Shown: positions 1 through 11,210, counted from the first letter of the stretch. The stretch: DNA of 30,673 nucleotides from Schoenoplectus triqueter (GCA_964058805.1 CAXKVV010001532.1:1-30673); one strand, 5' to 3'. The notes: generated by a model from the letters alone, not told the origin. Translations and numbers: made by a program.

Positions 1-237
1 AAGAAGGAATTAACATTTGGAACATTACATGCAATTACAACAAATACTTCTTAAACATCACAAGTTACAACAGCTACTAAGCTTATGGTCTTTTGAGTCT
101 TTATTCTTTAATTAAGAAAGGGCAACTCTTGAATCAAAGCTTCCAAGAATAAGCTTCATTGATTTTCTCCCTATTCACAAAACAGATAACAATATAATCT
201 CTTGAAGAAATAAAATGTAAGAAAACAATATCCATAC

Positions 238-1733
238 CATCCATCTCATCTTCAAGGCCCACTGCAAGTGCTAGCTTGGGCATCTGCCGCCTCCATGAGA
301 AACTCACAACAATCTTCCTATACAAGCCAATCTCTTCCCTCAACACAATGCCGAAGGTCACGACCAGCTGTAAGAAGGCGTGCGCATCAGCAGGTTTTGA
401 CCCCTCAACCCCACCACGTGCCTCCAGCCCGCCCTTCCATGCATTGGCCATCTCTCTTGCCTTTTCCCTCATGAGCCGTGGTACCAGTGGCCTGGTAGGT
501 CCAAATTCTGGATCAGCCACAACAGGCTCAAGGGACTCAAGAACCAGTACACACGCCCATGCCACGTCATTTGGAGTCTTGACCTGTATTGCAAGTTGAA
601 GGTTTTTATGTATACAGGACTGATAATTTGCTCCTGTTGTGTTAGGAGAAATATCATGAAGGAAGATAATAAACATCTACATAATCAAATTTGACAGCTA
701 TAGCATTTTCAAAGAGCTTATTTTTTTTTTGAAATAAATAGGGCTTCCATAAACCCTGGCATATATTACTTTTTATATCCTCTTTCGGGATTTGAACCCG
801 CACCACTCCGTAGAGAGGCGAGATCTATTACCATCTGTACTAGGCCTGCAGTTCTTTCACAGCGCTTGTTAGAATTGGATAATTATGGATTATCCAAAAA
901 AAGAATCTATATTACTAACAAATGCAAAAAGAGCAAAGGAATGCATTAACTTCATGAAAAAAAAAGTTAAAAGGGAGAATAATTCAACACAACCATATAA
1001 TTAACACTAATAATGCAGGTCATTACTGAATTAGTGTGCTATTCATTACTAGTTATGGCCTGCAATTCAGGTTGTATTAGCTTAGTTTCATTAAGTCAGG
1101 GTACCAAGTGTTCAGCAACAAATAGCAAATTTCAATTAAGTTGATTCTCAGGCTAGAGATGTCATTAGACAACTCATCTCACAGGAAATAAAACAAAATA
1201 GACATTTTCCAAATTACCTCTCTTTTATCCGCAGGGAAGATGACACACATTGCATCCACTACAAATCTCGCCGGATCAACGCATTTTTCAAGCGCCAATG
1301 GGACCTCAGTGCGAAGCAAATCTGCCTCTTTACGCTTAGAAAGTACCAGATCCAAAAACCCGCTCGAATCCATCTTGGCGCAGAGATATTTCAGCTTTTC
1401 AGCAAGTTCAGCCACTTCAGAGCCCTGATCGGACTCAACCAGCTCAATAGAAGATCTACGGCGTTTCTCCACGGTCGATATTGCGAGATCAACAGATGAA
1501 TCAATCGAGATTTCACGACGACGAAGAGTGTCAAGAGCCCGTTTGGTGCGAACCTCAAGGACTCGACGCTTAGACTTGAGAGATTCGGACTTTTGATCGA
1601 GGCCTTTCTCTAGAGAAGTGAAGTGGTCAGAGAGCTCCTTCCATAGGAGGGTACAGGTGTTGATCAGTTCGCGTTGTTTCTCTAGTGCTTCAAAGCTCGC
1701 CTGCACCATGGAGCTCGTCACAGGCGAGGCCAT
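238..1733 (-). CDS. FRIGIDA-like protein, FRL4 type (3' end outside window)
   Basis: Exon 1 is 1733-1218 (172 codons, donor after DKRE) and exon 2 is 583-238 (donor phase 1). The 287 residues present resemble the N-terminal half of Arabidopsis FRIGIDA-LIKE 4a. Matching points are an N-terminal coiled coil with the motif LWKELSDHFTSLEKGL, then MDSSGFLDLVLSKRKE, a CVDPARFVVDAM block, and in exon 2 WACVLVLESLEPVVADP, LQLVVTFGI and WRRQMPKLALAVGLEDEMDG. Family members run to about 470-530 residues, so the C-terminal part lies left of position 1. The start at 1733 (MASPVTSS) is chosen because family similarity begins there; the reading frame continues upstream to 1877 but in low-complexity Ser/Leu sequence that looks like leader. 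FRIGIDA relatives act in the nucleus as scaffolds linked to flowering-time and chromatin control. What this copy does is inferred from family only. Confidence 0.9.
707..867 (-). mobile_element. short tRNA-derived SINE in FRIGIDA-like intron 1
   Basis: Read on the minus strand, the body (854-720, about 135 bp) has a box A-like TAGTACAGATGG near 833-844, a box B GGTTCAAATCC near 787-798, and a short unique tail ending in a run of ten A (plus-strand T at 721-730). The body is bounded by a 13-bp imperfect target-site duplication, 707-719 against 855-867, with 2 mismatches. Pol III promoter boxes, a terminal A run and a variable-length duplication together define a SINE. It has the same orientation as the host gene. 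The family was not identified. Confidence 0.75.
776..790 (+). promoter_or_regulatory. interstitial telo-box in the FRIGIDA-like 5' leader
   Basis: AAACCCTAACCCTAG sits at 1776-1790, about 43 nt upstream of the FRL start codon at 1733, on the strand opposite the gene. (Read the site position as 1776-1790; the separate entry below carries the exact span.) Telo-boxes are established plant promoter or leader elements bound by TRB-type Myb proteins. Confidence 0.1.
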
Positions 1734-1775
1734 GGCGATAGAGATGGAGAGCCAAGGTTTGAAGGTTACGAGGCG

Positions 1776-1790
1776 AAACCCTAACCCTAG
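1776..1790 (+). promoter_or_regulatory. telo-box in the FRIGIDA-like 5' leader (exact position)
   Basis: The sequence AAACCCTAACCCTAG lies 43 nt upstream of the FRL ATG, on the strand opposite to transcription. Telo-boxes (AAACCCTA) are known plant promoter and leader elements recognised by TRB Myb-type proteins that can recruit Polycomb. A functional role here is inference from motif and position. Confidence 0.55.
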
Positions 1791-1797
1791 CTGTGAA

Positions 1798-1870
1798 GAG
1801 AGAGGAAAGGGAAAGTAAGAGAGAGAGAGAGTAGACAGAGATAGAGAGGGAAAAGAGGAACGGGAGAAAA
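1798..1870 (-). promoter_or_regulatory. CT-rich 5' leader / core promoter tract of the FRIGIDA-like gene
   Basis: In the direction of the gene this is a long pyrimidine tract (CT and TCTC repeats, seen as GAGAGA on the plus strand around 1820-1834) within 70-140 nt of the start codon. CT/GA microsatellites are typical of plant 5' leaders. No clear TATA box was found, and the transcription start was not located. Confidence 0.4.
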
Positions 1871-1877
1871 GTGACAC

Positions 1878-2430
1878 GATAAAAAGGTAGAGAACGATGG
1901 TGGACTGAAGTTTTGTATCTGGACCTGAAATAGAACGTCATGCATGTACTTTAATCACTGTAATGTGGGTCCTACTTGATAGTGGGACCTATAAGCAGTC
2001 TAAATCGGTAAGTAAACGGGGGAGGGGGGTGCAATGAGCTGATTAATGCGTCCAGAAATGTTTACGAAAAGAAATGGAGGCAACAAATGGCGGGAAGCCG
2101 CGTGGTGGTCGCGCACTGTAAAGTGGAAAAAAAAGGTTCGGTAAAAAGATAATAATAAATACGATTTATCTTGCCGCCGCTTGTATCCAAAAATTGGGAG
2201 GAGTCTTGTAGACGTTTAAACGTTTCTGATGGACAGCAGACGCGAGTCGAGAATGGAAATTTAATTGATGCATTTATTATGTTCTTTTCAATTGCGTTGT
2301 TTTATCTCGGTTATCAATATAACGTGTATTTGTTTACATTAGAAATTCAAGGAGAAGAAAATGTTTTATTCGATCATTAGTAGCAGTTGCTCAATTAACA
2401 AATTATAAGTAAAAGAGTTCGAATATATTT
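1878..2430. other. intergenic, FRIGIDA-like upstream region; no gene seen
   Basis: This stretch contains the distal promoter side of the FRIGIDA-like gene and a short island of higher GC around 2015-2125. A 69-codon open frame at 2171-2380 has no recognisable motifs and its 3' half is AT-rich. I see no gene, RNA or clear repeat here. Confidence 0.4.
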
Positions 2431-2439
2431 GCTTGTAAT

Positions 2440-2850
2440 TCAATTAAATTTATTTTATCATTATCATTATTACTTTATGTAATTACTTAATCATTATGGT
2501 TATTTTAAGTATTATTTTAATTATTATAATTAATAATATTATATTATTATTATTATTATTATGAGGTTACCAATATTATTACTAATTAATTATCATTAAA
2601 GTTTTTATTTTATCATAATTAATTATTATTTTAATAGTAATTATAACAATAAAGATAACAACAACACTAATAATAAAATGATGATGATGATGATAAACAT
2701 AGTAATTACAATAACAACAATCATGATTATTATTACTATTAATCATGATCATGTCACCACCTCCTCTTATTATAATTATTAATTATGTTATTTTTATCAT
2801 GTTCATTATTATTAATCTTATCACGAGATATTTTAGTATGATGATATAAA
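2440..2850. repeat. degenerate AT-rich simple sequence (TAATTATTA / TCATTA words)
   Basis: About 400 bp are made of permuted ATTATT, TTATCATTA and ATAATAA words, with an (ATG)n tract near 2679-2694. The composition is the same as inside the inverted repeat at 14.28-14.48 kb and the long tract at 17.7-18.7 kb. Confidence 0.6.
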
Positions 2851-2859
2851 TATATATAC

Positions 2860-3250
2860 CTTTAAGTTTTAAATTGATCAACCAAACAAAAATATCTTAT
2901 GGTATCATAATTTTATATAAAAAGTTATGTTTCCTTAACTTTATAATTCAACCAAACATGAGCAATATTATATATATATATATATTAATTTGTACATATT
3001 ATACTATAAACTATGTAATATATAATAAAAAATTAAAATATCTAATATAAATAATAAATATTAATAATTTAATGAACTAAATAAGTCTAACAAATCAAAA
3101 AAATTAAGTTCAAATACGACTCATTAATATAATGAGTTTAATAAGATGGCTTATTAATAGCTCAATCTATTAATGAGTGAGTTAATAATAAATTTATCTC
3201 AAATAAGTCACCTACGAGCCTCAAACTTCGAGTTTATTTGCCAGTACTAA
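2860..3250. repeat. decayed dispersed repeat, unclassified
   Basis: Reiterated CTCATTAATA / TATTAATGAGT words around 3118-3185, followed by GAGCCTCAAACTTCGAGTTTA, resemble plant dispersed repeats with degenerate ctcgttnatgagc units. A short (TA)n lies near 2966-2985. No termini could be fixed. Confidence 0.3.
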
Positions 3251-4376
3251 TCTCGCCAGAGATATTTTCATCGAAAATAAAAAAAAATGTCAAAGATAAT
3301 CATTGGGAAGGAAATATTCTTTAGTGAGGATTCCTGTCTGTCTCACGAACAAAATGAATGAAACAAAGAACATAATTAAGACCAAAAAAGGTATATCTCC
3401 GTTTCAGGAAACCGTACATGAAAGCGACTGCTTAGATCATTATATCAGAAATGAATGCTAAACGAGAAATATCAGCATTTAATTGCGTTTATGTAAACAT
3501 TCAACTACAACCTTCTCCGCACCTGTAACTTGTCTGATACTATTATTCGCTAGCTATTCTCTGTATAATATATGAGGGAATAAGTTCTCCAATTTATGAC
3601 TACCATTTTTGCCCAGTACACAAAAAATTACAGAGACAGACGCCAATTATACAAAACAAATTAATTAATCAATCTACGGGTTTGTCAAAATAACGGACGA
3701 CAAATAATTAAATCCTATGGTAAAGCATTCTCGCCGCACAGTACGTACGTATAAACAGTATGTCATTTTGAGGAGGAATCTATTTGCGCGAATCTTGAAG
3801 CAAGACGCAGATCTTGAGAATTGTTTATTTGCCCGTCAAAGTGCCAGACTCTGATTCTGCATAAATATGTGCATCGTGCAGCACTTGATCATGCCTGTCT
3901 TGTTACTCTTGTATAGTGCGGTCTCAGTGGGCACATAAAGGGACAGACAATTTTATATACAAGTCCAAATATATATATATATGATTTTTTTATTTTTATT
4001 TTTTTTATTTATTTGACTCCATTGTCAGGATTGTCAAGATAACCATTGTCAAGTGATCCCTTCCCTTAATAGATTGACCTTTCACAAAAAAGTTAAAAAG
4101 CAAAATATCTCTTCGTTTTAGGGCTGAAATCTGTTATTCTGTTCGTATCTTTTTTAATAACATAGGTATAGAGATATATTTTTAATAGCAGTACGATCAA
4201 ATCACTTAAAAAAAAATTCACTCAAAAATGTGTTGTACAATGAACCCACTCAATAAGTCTTAAGAACAAATAAGTAGTCAAGTTATTGAGAGTGCATAAG
4301 AAATTATCCCTAGTTAATTTGGATGGTTGGGTTTGGAGTGGCAACAGTTTTGTAATTTGCATGAGTACTACCTCGG
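3251..4376. other. intergenic stretch with no recognisable gene
   Basis: AT-rich sequence with short open frames only. Neither strand shows coding-like composition, an RNA fold I can defend, or terminal repeats. A T-rich tract occupies 3970-4015. Confidence 0.4.
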
Positions 4377-4690
4377 ATCAGTAGTTGAATGCAATACTCG
4401 CGAATTATTTGTGAAATATTTGTTTTTCATCTATAGTCGGATGTTTCACGAATAATTCGTCAGTTTAATATACAATGCATTTTTTGAGTAAAAAAAACGT
4501 TTTATTTGCGAATTATTCAGCAAAAAAAATTATATATAATTTTATTATTTTTAATATTTTGTCAATATAATATATATTTTATTTATATTATGTGAAACGA
4601 ATTATTTCCGTATTATATCCTAACATCAAATTTTTGATCTCGCCGAATATTTCCCGAATCATGAATTTATGAATGGAGCGAGGAAAGTAG
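4377..4690. repeat. decayed repeat with reiterated GCGAATTATT-type motif
   Basis: Variants of GCGAATTATT occur in both orientations: CGCGAATTATTTG near 4399, CACGAATAATTCG near 4448, TTGCGAATTATTC near 4507 and AACGAATTATTTCCG near 4597, ending in CCGAATATTTCCCGAAT. It looks like a degenerate transposon-derived repeat with internal inverted motifs. The class is unknown. Confidence 0.35.
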
Positions 4691-4906
4691 GAAACTGTAA
4701 TGGCCTCAAAAGGCCTGTTATAGGCGTACATGATTTATTTGATCGGAGAGAAAATTGGAATTTGTTCTGACTTTTTGAAATTATATAAAGATTTTATATG
4801 CTGGTTGTTTATATCCCATAGTGCAAAATGATGGTAGATTATTTTTAAAAAATGTTTACTTTTTTTAAAAAAATAATTAGAGGATTTAACAGACTCAAAA
4901 TAGTTC

Positions 4907-5119
4907 ATGGTATTTTGTAATAAGTTTGAAAAAAAGAAAAGTGCGTGTTATATTATTCGAATTGGGGAGCGTGCTCTCATATTTTCGCTTTCAAAGGAAA
5001 AAATTGAAGGGAAGTCGAGTGGAGAATTTATCATCTATGGCACTTTACAAGATGCATTGCTCAACGGGGGCGGAGGCATGATTTCCATGAATGAGGTCAA
5101 ATATATTTTATTTATTTAA
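4907..5119 (+). other. 70-codon open frame, possible gene relic
   Basis: An ATG-initiated frame with a non-AT-biased middle part (IRIGERALIFSLSKEKIEGK, then YGTLQDALLNGGGGMISMNE) sits in AT-rich DNA. A GT follows the NE codons near 5096, so the middle could be an exon remnant. No family is recognised, there is no partner exon and no promoter. It may be chance. Confidence 0.15.
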
Positions 5120-5739
5120 TAATTAATTTTGTAATATCCAACTTATTAAAATATAATAAGATAATTATTTGGATGTTTTCTTAAAATAAGAAATTATAGG
5201 GTTGAAATTGTAAAAGGATTAAATAAATAAATAAAAGAAAATAACACGTTACCTTGTTCTTTCCTGCGGGGTTCATGCATGCTAAGGCGGTAGTCTCTCT
5301 TCCTGTCGGATAAAAACACAGGAAGAGAGAAAAAAAACGGAGACAGAGGAATCAAAAAGAAAAGAAACCATCGGAAATTGAAAACAGAGAAGAAATAGAG
5401 AAATGGAAAAGAAGCAATAAGTGCAAGGTTCAGAGATATAGGAATCAGATCCGATAAGGTAATACCTCCCCCTTTAACTTCTATCCATTGATTTACATCT
5501 AGATTTGGACAGCTTTTTTGTATGCTTTTATCATGTGTTTGTCTAACCATGTGATCTATCCGCGTAACGGATTATACTATATGCTAAAATGGGTATGGCT
5601 ATTAGTTGCATAATCACAGTGAATGAAGATTGCATAGAAAATCAATTGCCTGATCATTTATGCTCTTGCTTCTATAATTTTGTTGTTGAGGTTTTGAATT
5701 AATTTTATTTCCATTCATTATATTAAAAGTTACACAGAT

Positions 5740-6361
5740 TATTAGATACTTTTTTTTACAGCGCATTAATCTTTCTCACCCACCAAAAAGAAAATTCAAG
5801 AAATCTTACTCCCCTCGGCTACACTCTCTTTACCTTTTTCATCTTCCTCGCTGGCCTTATACCGCCCGTTTGTCTTTGCTTCTCCTTCGCCGTCTCAGCA
5901 GCACTGGGAGGAGAACACCACAAGACCCCTACAACGTCTCCCGGTCACTGTCAGTGTCAGAGCGCACAACTCCGACGGGATTGGAAATCTTTGTACCTCA
6001 GCTCCTCTTCAGTTTCCCCTTCGAGGATTCCATTGTCAAGTTTTATTCTTTGCTTCAGAATTTTTATTTTACTGTTGTTAAAGGAGTTTGGTCTAAGTTT
6101 CTCAGATTTTGAAACAGATTGAAGTTGTATTGTTCATAGATTTTTTTTCTCTCATCAAAATTGAAGTTGGTTTATCTAGAATTCAAGTGAAAGGATTATT
6201 TGGCGAGCCAAAACCAGTTAAAGACTAGAATATAGTAAACAAAAAATTTTACTTGGCGAGACAAGACCAGTTCAAAATTTTACTTGGCGAGAAAAAAGAA
6301 AATGCTAATTTACTCGATGAGCTAACTGCACAAAAGAAAGCTACAAGTGAGAATGAAGCAG
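5740..6361 (+). pseudogene. transcript-like and exon-like fragments, unrecognised protein
   Basis: 5763-6030 has a pyrimidine-rich leader-like start and raised GC, unlike its neighbours. An ORF there begins only with TTG, so no start codon is supported. At 6255-6361 one frame reads LARQDQFKILLGEKKENANL then LDELTAQKKATSENEAG, a Glu/Lys/Leu coiled-coil-like stretch ending at a consensus donor (GCAG|GTAAGA). Just upstream (6200-6235) a decayed near-copy of its first ten codons (LASQNQLK) runs into stops. A possible next exon at 6839-6905 (after TTGTATAG) would continue for about 23 residues to a stop. I do not recognise the protein. It may be a captured gene fragment carried by the Helitron-like element that ends at 7708. 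Confidence 0.3.
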
Positions 6362-7674
6362 GTAAGAAAAATATTATTTGTGCCCCTGTAAAAACTTGAA
6401 CACCATTTATGCATGTTTGAAAATGAAACATCTCAGACATAGCCTTTGTCTTTTCCTAATAGAAAATTATCTGGGAAATAAAATTGGTTAATTACCACAA
6501 CTCATTAGACATAACAAGTCCCAAACAAGATTGAAGGTGGTACTAAAATTTGGGCAATATCCCTGTAAAAGCTGTCCAATTGGCATCTTTTTTCCAACCC
6601 TTGATGCTTCTTGAAATAAGAAGAAAATTAGTAACAGTAATGCAAATATATTTTAAAGGGATTTGGGGATGTGGGGTTTGTTCAAGTACTTTGAAGAAAA
6701 TTACTGTTATTGATGAAATATAGAAAGCATTCTTCTTGAAACGCAGCTTATAACGAGCTGAGCTAGGGAAAAAGTTTAAGCATGTAACAAATGGAATATT
6801 TTTAAACTCTCTTAGACACTTAGAATTGATTTGTATAGGTTCGAATGCTCAATTCCTGCTGATATGTCAGCAGATGGGTCCCAGGAGGCCTCAACATCCA
6901 TTTTGGTGAAAGGAGTGGCCTCAATTGATAATTTATTTTATATTGATTTACACCTTTCTTTTATAGTGATCTAATCTCTGGATTGGATTCTTTATTCTGA
7001 TGAATACAGTGTCATCTATGGTCAGACTTCTTTGTGACTTGGTGCAGCCAATGCCATCCTGCACTTTTTAATCTATAATTATATCTTTTTGAAAATTCTT
7101 TTGCACTCATATTCACGTATATTGGGTACAACTTACTAGCAGACTATATATTTCTGACTGTTACCCTACCTATTTATCCTACTATTTATGTTTAAGCAAT
7201 TCCATATTATGTAAATCCTAAGATTCCAATCATGAATTATATCTCTCTCTGAGTGCATTAAACAATTAGCTGCAGCAAAATTAAAAAAACATGACCTTCA
7301 GCACTCTTGACGGTTTACTAGCCTTCCAGTATCTTTAATTTGTAGGTCTTCCAGAAATATGGTTGAATTATGCGAACCAGTTCGCATATTTAGTGTTTAC
7401 TTCTATCTGCAATTGCGATGCTGTCTTATATTCTTCTTGAAAAATTCTGGCGCATCTCTCTCCATGATTTTGTCATCTTTTGATTTGTAGGTCTTTTCAC
7501 ATCTTCATCCAATGACTATAATTTTTTTTTATTTGATCTTCAATGACGTGTGCTCTTTATATCATAGGTACATCATACAATTTTTTTATCACGTTCAAAT
7601 GACAGTTAAAATATCAGCCTATGCTTTACTGCTAATTCAAAATATAATAGACGCCAACTTCAACAAAGCGTATA

Positions 7675-7708
7675 ACCCCGCCGCGAAGTGCGGGTGCGCC
7701 ACCCTAGT
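7675..7708 (+). mobile_element. Helitron-like 3' terminus
   Basis: A GC-rich hairpin (stem CCCGC 7677-7681 with GCGGG 7690-7694, loop CGCGAAGT) is followed 9 nt later by CTAGT at 7704-7708, and the next base is T. A subterminal hairpin about 10 nt before CTRRT, with insertion between A and T, is the defining 3' end of plant Helitrons. The GC-rich patch stands out in AT-rich DNA. The 5' end (TC after A) is not established; ATCTATCC near 5550 is one weak candidate. A second, poorer hairpin plus CTAGT lies near 7848-7873. Confidence 0.5.
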
Positions 7709-8985
7709 TAGATTAATTTACAAGTTGAATTTGGTATATGAGTCCATGGATTTGAAATCAGTAAAATTTGCACATGAATTAGTTTTGTCATATGAAGTTA
7801 ATTAGATGTTAATAAATAGAAAACAGATTAAGGAACTAGACTGAAGATAACCCGTATATGTGGGTTGGTCTAGTATAATATTTTATGGTTTTGCACATAT
7901 AAGCATATCTTTTGAATGGGCAATAGAAAGAGAAAAAGAAAAGAAAAGAAAGTCAAATTGATGGTTGTCATTACCATTTGAATAGATTTCTTGGGTCGAT
8001 CCAAAGAACATCACATATCGAGTCATAAACCAATATCATTTCGTATCAGATAATCAGACTTCTTAATAACTTATATTTGATTATTATCTGTTGTTTTGAT
8101 TGTTGATTTGACCTAAACTATGTTGATTGACTTTTGATTTGTTATATGGGTCGATGACCTAAAATACATGATTGCATGAACTATCTGAACTGATTAAATT
8201 ATACATGACAGTACATGTTGTAAATTAATCCTTTCGTACTCTAAAAATGAGAGTCCACACAATCTAAAGGGTTGTAAATGAAAGATGGCTCTGTGGTGTC
8301 CTTCACTTATCACGATGGACACGGTGTGTGATCTTCTCATGTCTATGCATAATTGATTAAAATATAATTGTTAAATGATAATTACATATTTGATATATAA
8401 TAAAGTTATATTTCATTTTAATTATTTTGAATTGAATTATTTTGCATATATGTTATAGAGAAGTTATGTCGTTAAATAATTAATTATTAAGCTTCATAGC
8501 TGATTCTATTTTGTTTTTGTCTCTGTTGTTTTTTTATTTTCTTTTGACGATGTAGGTTGCTGACCGTCGGATGGATGTAGAAGATACTATTTTCGTAGCA
8601 TTTCAGACTGAGACATTACAAATTTAGTACTATTTTATTATCTAAAAATAGTTGTATTTCTTTTCCGCATCAATACAAAAAAAATGATTGTAACTTTTTA
8701 AGAGAAACTTTGTTTAATTTTGTTATTTTTGTAAGTTTCATTCTTATTTTCTTTTTATTCTCATAATTTCAGTTTATCGCGCGATGCTTTAGTGATATTT
8801 TTTTTAAAAAAAGTTCGTTAAGTGCGATTCAGCAAAACTTTTTTAAAATAAAAATCTTTTACGGAGGGATTTTTAAGGGATTAACATTGAGTATTGTTAT
8901 TGTTAGTAGCTTCCATACGTTACTACTAGTTTTTCTCTAATCTGCTAGTTGGAGTCGCAGTCGCGGTCAACATATTAGAATCTGC
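7709..8985. other. intergenic, upstream of the GNAT gene; nothing recognised
   Basis: AT-rich sequence without supportable coding frames. Contents include a purine run AAAGAAAAGAAAAG near 7930 and an imperfect T/A inverted run at 8797-8816. The proximal promoter of the GNAT gene must lie at its right end, but no clear TATA box was picked out. Confidence 0.35.
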
Positions 8986-9043
8986 GTTTAGAATCTGGTT
9001 ACTGAGCTGATACGATTCCAGTGATCAGTCGCTCTTGCGCTGA

Positions 9044-9076
9044 ATGCGTGAATCGAAATTATCGAACCAAAGCTGA
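9044..9076 (+). promoter_or_regulatory. possible short upstream ORF of the GNAT gene
   Basis: An ATG at 9044 opens a 10-codon frame ending in TGA at 9074-9076, 73 nt before the GNAT start codon and in another frame. It acts as a uORF only if transcription starts upstream of 9044, which is not known. Confidence 0.2.
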
Positions 9077-9149
9077 ATCGAACCAAAGAGGGGCTCTTGA
9101 CCGGAGCCTGGCAAAAAAAGAGGGGAGAGGAGGAGAGAGAGAATCGGAG

Positions 9150-11174
9150 ATGCGCAGTGCTCCATTCGCCGTCTCGGCCTCTTCTTCCCTCTCCCTCCCC
9201 CGTCTCCAATCCTTTCTCTCCTCTCGCACCACTTCCCCCAGCCTCTGCCATCGTGAACCCACCTGCTCCAATTTTCCACCGATCTCTACTTGCGCCAGCC
9301 AAACGAGCACGAATCTTCTCCCATCTCTCTCGCCTGAGATCGTGGTGCGGGAAGCTCGAGTCGAGGATGCGTGGGAAGTGGCAGATACGCACTGTAGTGC
9401 CTTCTACCCCAACTACTCCTTCCCCGTTGATATTCTGCTCAGGCTGAATCGTTTTATTGGGATGCTGTCTGGCTTGTCGGCCCCACCTGGGTGCATGATG
9501 TCGTGTCTCGTAGCTGTCAGGTGCCATGAGCTCAGACTCGGTGGTCTTGATACGGTGCTTGGGTTTAATCGAGGTTATGTTGCTGGGGTTCTGACAATTG
9601 ACACTAATGCAGAGTTTCTTCCTCGCAAGGGCCCTTACAAACATCGAAGGTACATCCTCAACTCTTTCTGTTTATAGTGTTAATTGCTTTATCTCCATTC
9701 AAAAGAATAAGTGAGGAAAAAGACGTTTCACAAGTAATTGATTTCCTTACCAATTGTTGTGATGTTCAATCTTTACTTCTTCCACTGATGGTTAATATTA
9801 GAGTGATTTCTGTTTGTGAAATAAACCTTTTTTTTAAAGAATACTGATGTTTTTTTTTGTCTAGCAAATAAAGAATAGAGTGCAACTTTAGATTGTTACG
9901 AGCAACAAATCAAGGCCAAACAACTAGTTAAACTGACTGATATATTTTCAGATAAACTTGATATCTAAATCTGGAATACTGAAAGTATGCTGTTACATTC
10001 TGAACTGCCACTACTTCGTTAAATTTTGAGTTCTTTGTTGATGAGTTCTCAAGGAAAAGCATTTAGTTACATTTTAGAGGAGATGTATATTCTGAGTAAA
10101 GCATATTTTAATTCAATATGAGCAAAGTATATTATGATTCTTGATATCGCATAGCATTGACTAGTCTGGCATGCAGATGCTTAAGTTACTGTAAAATCCA
10201 GTAACCAATGGCGATCCTTTGATAGACTATGTTATCTGTGAAGATCACCAAATAAAGACCGTTGTATTTTATTGTGGCAATGAGCATGTTAAGTCAGGTT
10301 GTAATCATATTGTGGGCATCATCATTCAGGAAAGACTCGTTTGGCGTTTGCGTCAATTGAATTGGGGTTTGGGTCAATTCAATGTTTTGTTTAACAATTT
10401 GATTCTAAGAGTAAAGATAACGTGAGTTTAAGCTCATAGAACTCAAAAAATATATTAAATCATTTCAAAATTTGATTTATCATGCTCATTAAATTTTTCA
10501 TATGAAAACCTTGTGGGCAAGTATTGTACGATACGAGATATATATCACATGATTCAGTACGAGTCATATCGTTAACGAGACAGATCGTACCTATGTATCA
10601 CAAGCGTAGTGAATCGCCAGAATCACAACGATACAGACGAGCAACACGTGTATCGTATCGGATCGTTAGTATTTTTGAGTCTCAATCTGAGCCATCAGGA
10701 GTCGTCTTTTCCCTCATTTATGAGACCTTTTTGTGCGCTGAGAGAACCCTAGACAAACCCTTCACTGAGTCAACCCGTCAAGAGCTTAGCAGAGAAGAAT
10801 GAATCGCTACTGCCAAGTGTGTTTCGTAAATATCAGAAAGTTTAAAGGGAGGAGGTAAGTCTGACTTGTGGGGCCACCGTAAGAACCTCACACTTTAATA
10901 AAAAAAAAAATTGTTTAAAGGAAGTTGGACTGTGGACTGTCAATTTTTTATCCTTATTGTATTTTTTTTATTGCGATTTTTTTCTTTTCAATTTTAGCTT
11001 AGTCACATTTAATTTTCAATGAAATATTTCATAACTTCTATTTACTTTTATACTTTTATTATAATTATTGTTTAAATTTTATTTTTTAAATAAAAATAAG
11101 TGAGAATATAAACAATATTGAACAAAACTAAATAGTTTTCTAATGTACGACTTATTAAAAAATATTTATATTGA

Positions 11175-11210
<36 letters not shown>

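Noticed and set aside
776..790. Telo-box listed at 776-790
   Set aside because: This was a mis-indexed position for the motif at 1776-1790. 776-790 lies beside the SINE and holds no telo-box; disregard that low-confidence entry.
780..845. tRNA gene on the minus strand
   Set aside because: Box A and box B are present but no cloverleaf forms, and an A tail with flanking duplication shows a SINE instead.
1734..1877. N-terminal extension of the FRIGIDA-like protein from an ATG at 1877
   Set aside because: The translation is low-complexity Ser/Leu/Phe from the CT-rich leader, and family similarity starts at the ATG at 1733.
5194..5550. 118-codon minus-strand ORF with hydrophobic stretches
   Set aside because: It is the complement of a purine-rich tract. 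The Phe/Leu/Ser composition reflects that, and there is no family signal.
5870..6112. 80-codon plus ORF as a gene
   Set aside because: It begins with TTG, not ATG, and shows no recognisable motif. It is kept only as part of a transcript-like fragment.
7512..7805. 97-codon plus ORF
   Set aside because: It runs straight through the Helitron-like terminus and has AT-driven composition.
7848..7873. Second Helitron end (hairpin AACCC/GGGTT then CTAGT)
   Set aside because: The stem is weak and only about 3 nt separate it from CTAGT, which is too close for a typical end.
8988..9644. Antisense ORFs over GNAT exon 1
   Set aside because: They are shadows of the real exon, with arginine/glycine-rich composition caused by the Ser-rich transit peptide codons.
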